A stretch of 5,097 nt of DNA, taken from positions 1-5,097 of the forward strand of contig JBOGEB010000258.1 in the NCBI GenBank assembly GCA_050743125.1, written 5' to 3'. Origin of the DNA: JBOGEB01 sp050743125 (GTDB lineage: Bacteria; Actinomycetota; Nitriliruptoria; Euzebyales; Egibacteraceae). The position numbers were made by a program, and so were the translations under genes. Numbering within the stretch: the stretch's first letter is position 1; each line of letters begins with the position of its first letter. The notes beneath the pieces were generated by a model, which did no database searches, had not been told where the DNA came from, and saw only the letters and a program-made list of their open reading frames with translations. This document shows positions 5,074 through 5,097 of the stretch, piece by piece.

Positions 5074-5097
5074 ACAAACGGATACGCACCATAAAAG
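5070..5097 (+). CDS. Start of a probable leaderless gene running off the window
   Basis: ATG at 5070 begins MDKRIRTIK, open to the right edge. No ribosome binding site precedes it. Instead the -10 box CATACT ends five bases before it, so the transcript would begin at or next to the A of the start codon, as in the leaderless mRNAs common in actinomycetes. Nine basic-rich residues are too few to name a family; a DNA-binding protein or a recombinase is possible but cannot be shown. Confidence 0.4.

Noticed and set aside
1..5097. CRISPR array, tRNA, rRNA or riboswitch
   Set aside because: No regularly spaced repeats, no cloverleaf or T-loop signature and no known riboswitch core were seen on either strand.

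Overview
The sequence is GC-rich with strong G/C bias at third codon positions, purine-rich AGGAGG-type ribosome binding sites and a GTG start. Its gene families (AbrB/RelE-type toxin-antitoxin, HutC-type GntR, EamA exporter, zinc-ribbon XRE regulator with TPR-like repeats) point to a Gram-positive actinomycete, most likely a streptomycete or a relative such as Streptosporangiales. This is inferred from composition and gene style, not from a search.

Layout. 1-301 is a non-coding leader with a perfect 14-bp palindrome and repeated TATGC motifs just upstream of a type II toxin-antitoxin pair: an AbrB/MazE-fold antitoxin (302-601) directly abutted by a RelE/ParE-fold toxin (602-886, GTG start). 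887-1251 carries no intact gene; its left part holds a start-less reverse-strand reading frame that may be an eroded mobile element or gene end. 1252-2036 (minus) is a HutC-subfamily GntR regulator whose DNA-binding and UTRA halves lie in different frames, broken by an apparent 1-base deletion near a run of five Gs. Diverging from it, 2120 to about 2903 (plus) is an EamA/DMT-type drug/metabolite exporter with at least three frame lesions and a lost C-terminus. The two look like a decaying regulator-exporter pair.

The exporter's 3' end runs directly into the 5' end of an unrelated minus-strand gene. About 20 codons of that gene survive, with a perfect ribosome binding site, so an old deletion junction is suspected near 2901-2905. 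A 10-bp hairpin follows. Then comes an intact small minus-strand gene (3157-3423) encoding an 88-residue cysteine-containing protein, divergent from a large intact regulator (3576-5015) with an N-terminal CxxC/CxxC zinc ribbon, an XRE-like helix-turn-helix and a long TPR-like C-terminal region. A TATGCG-N5-CGCATA palindrome lies between them.

The last 80 bases are AT-rich against their surroundings. They contain a good -35/-10 pair (TTGAAC, 17 bp, CATACT), two abutting palindromes over the promoter, and an ATG placed where transcription should start. This looks like a tightly repressed, leaderless gene running off the right edge, and it is the most interesting regulatory signal here. Overall the window reads as accessory chromosome: addiction module, decayed regulator/exporter, deletion scar, then a live regulatory cluster.
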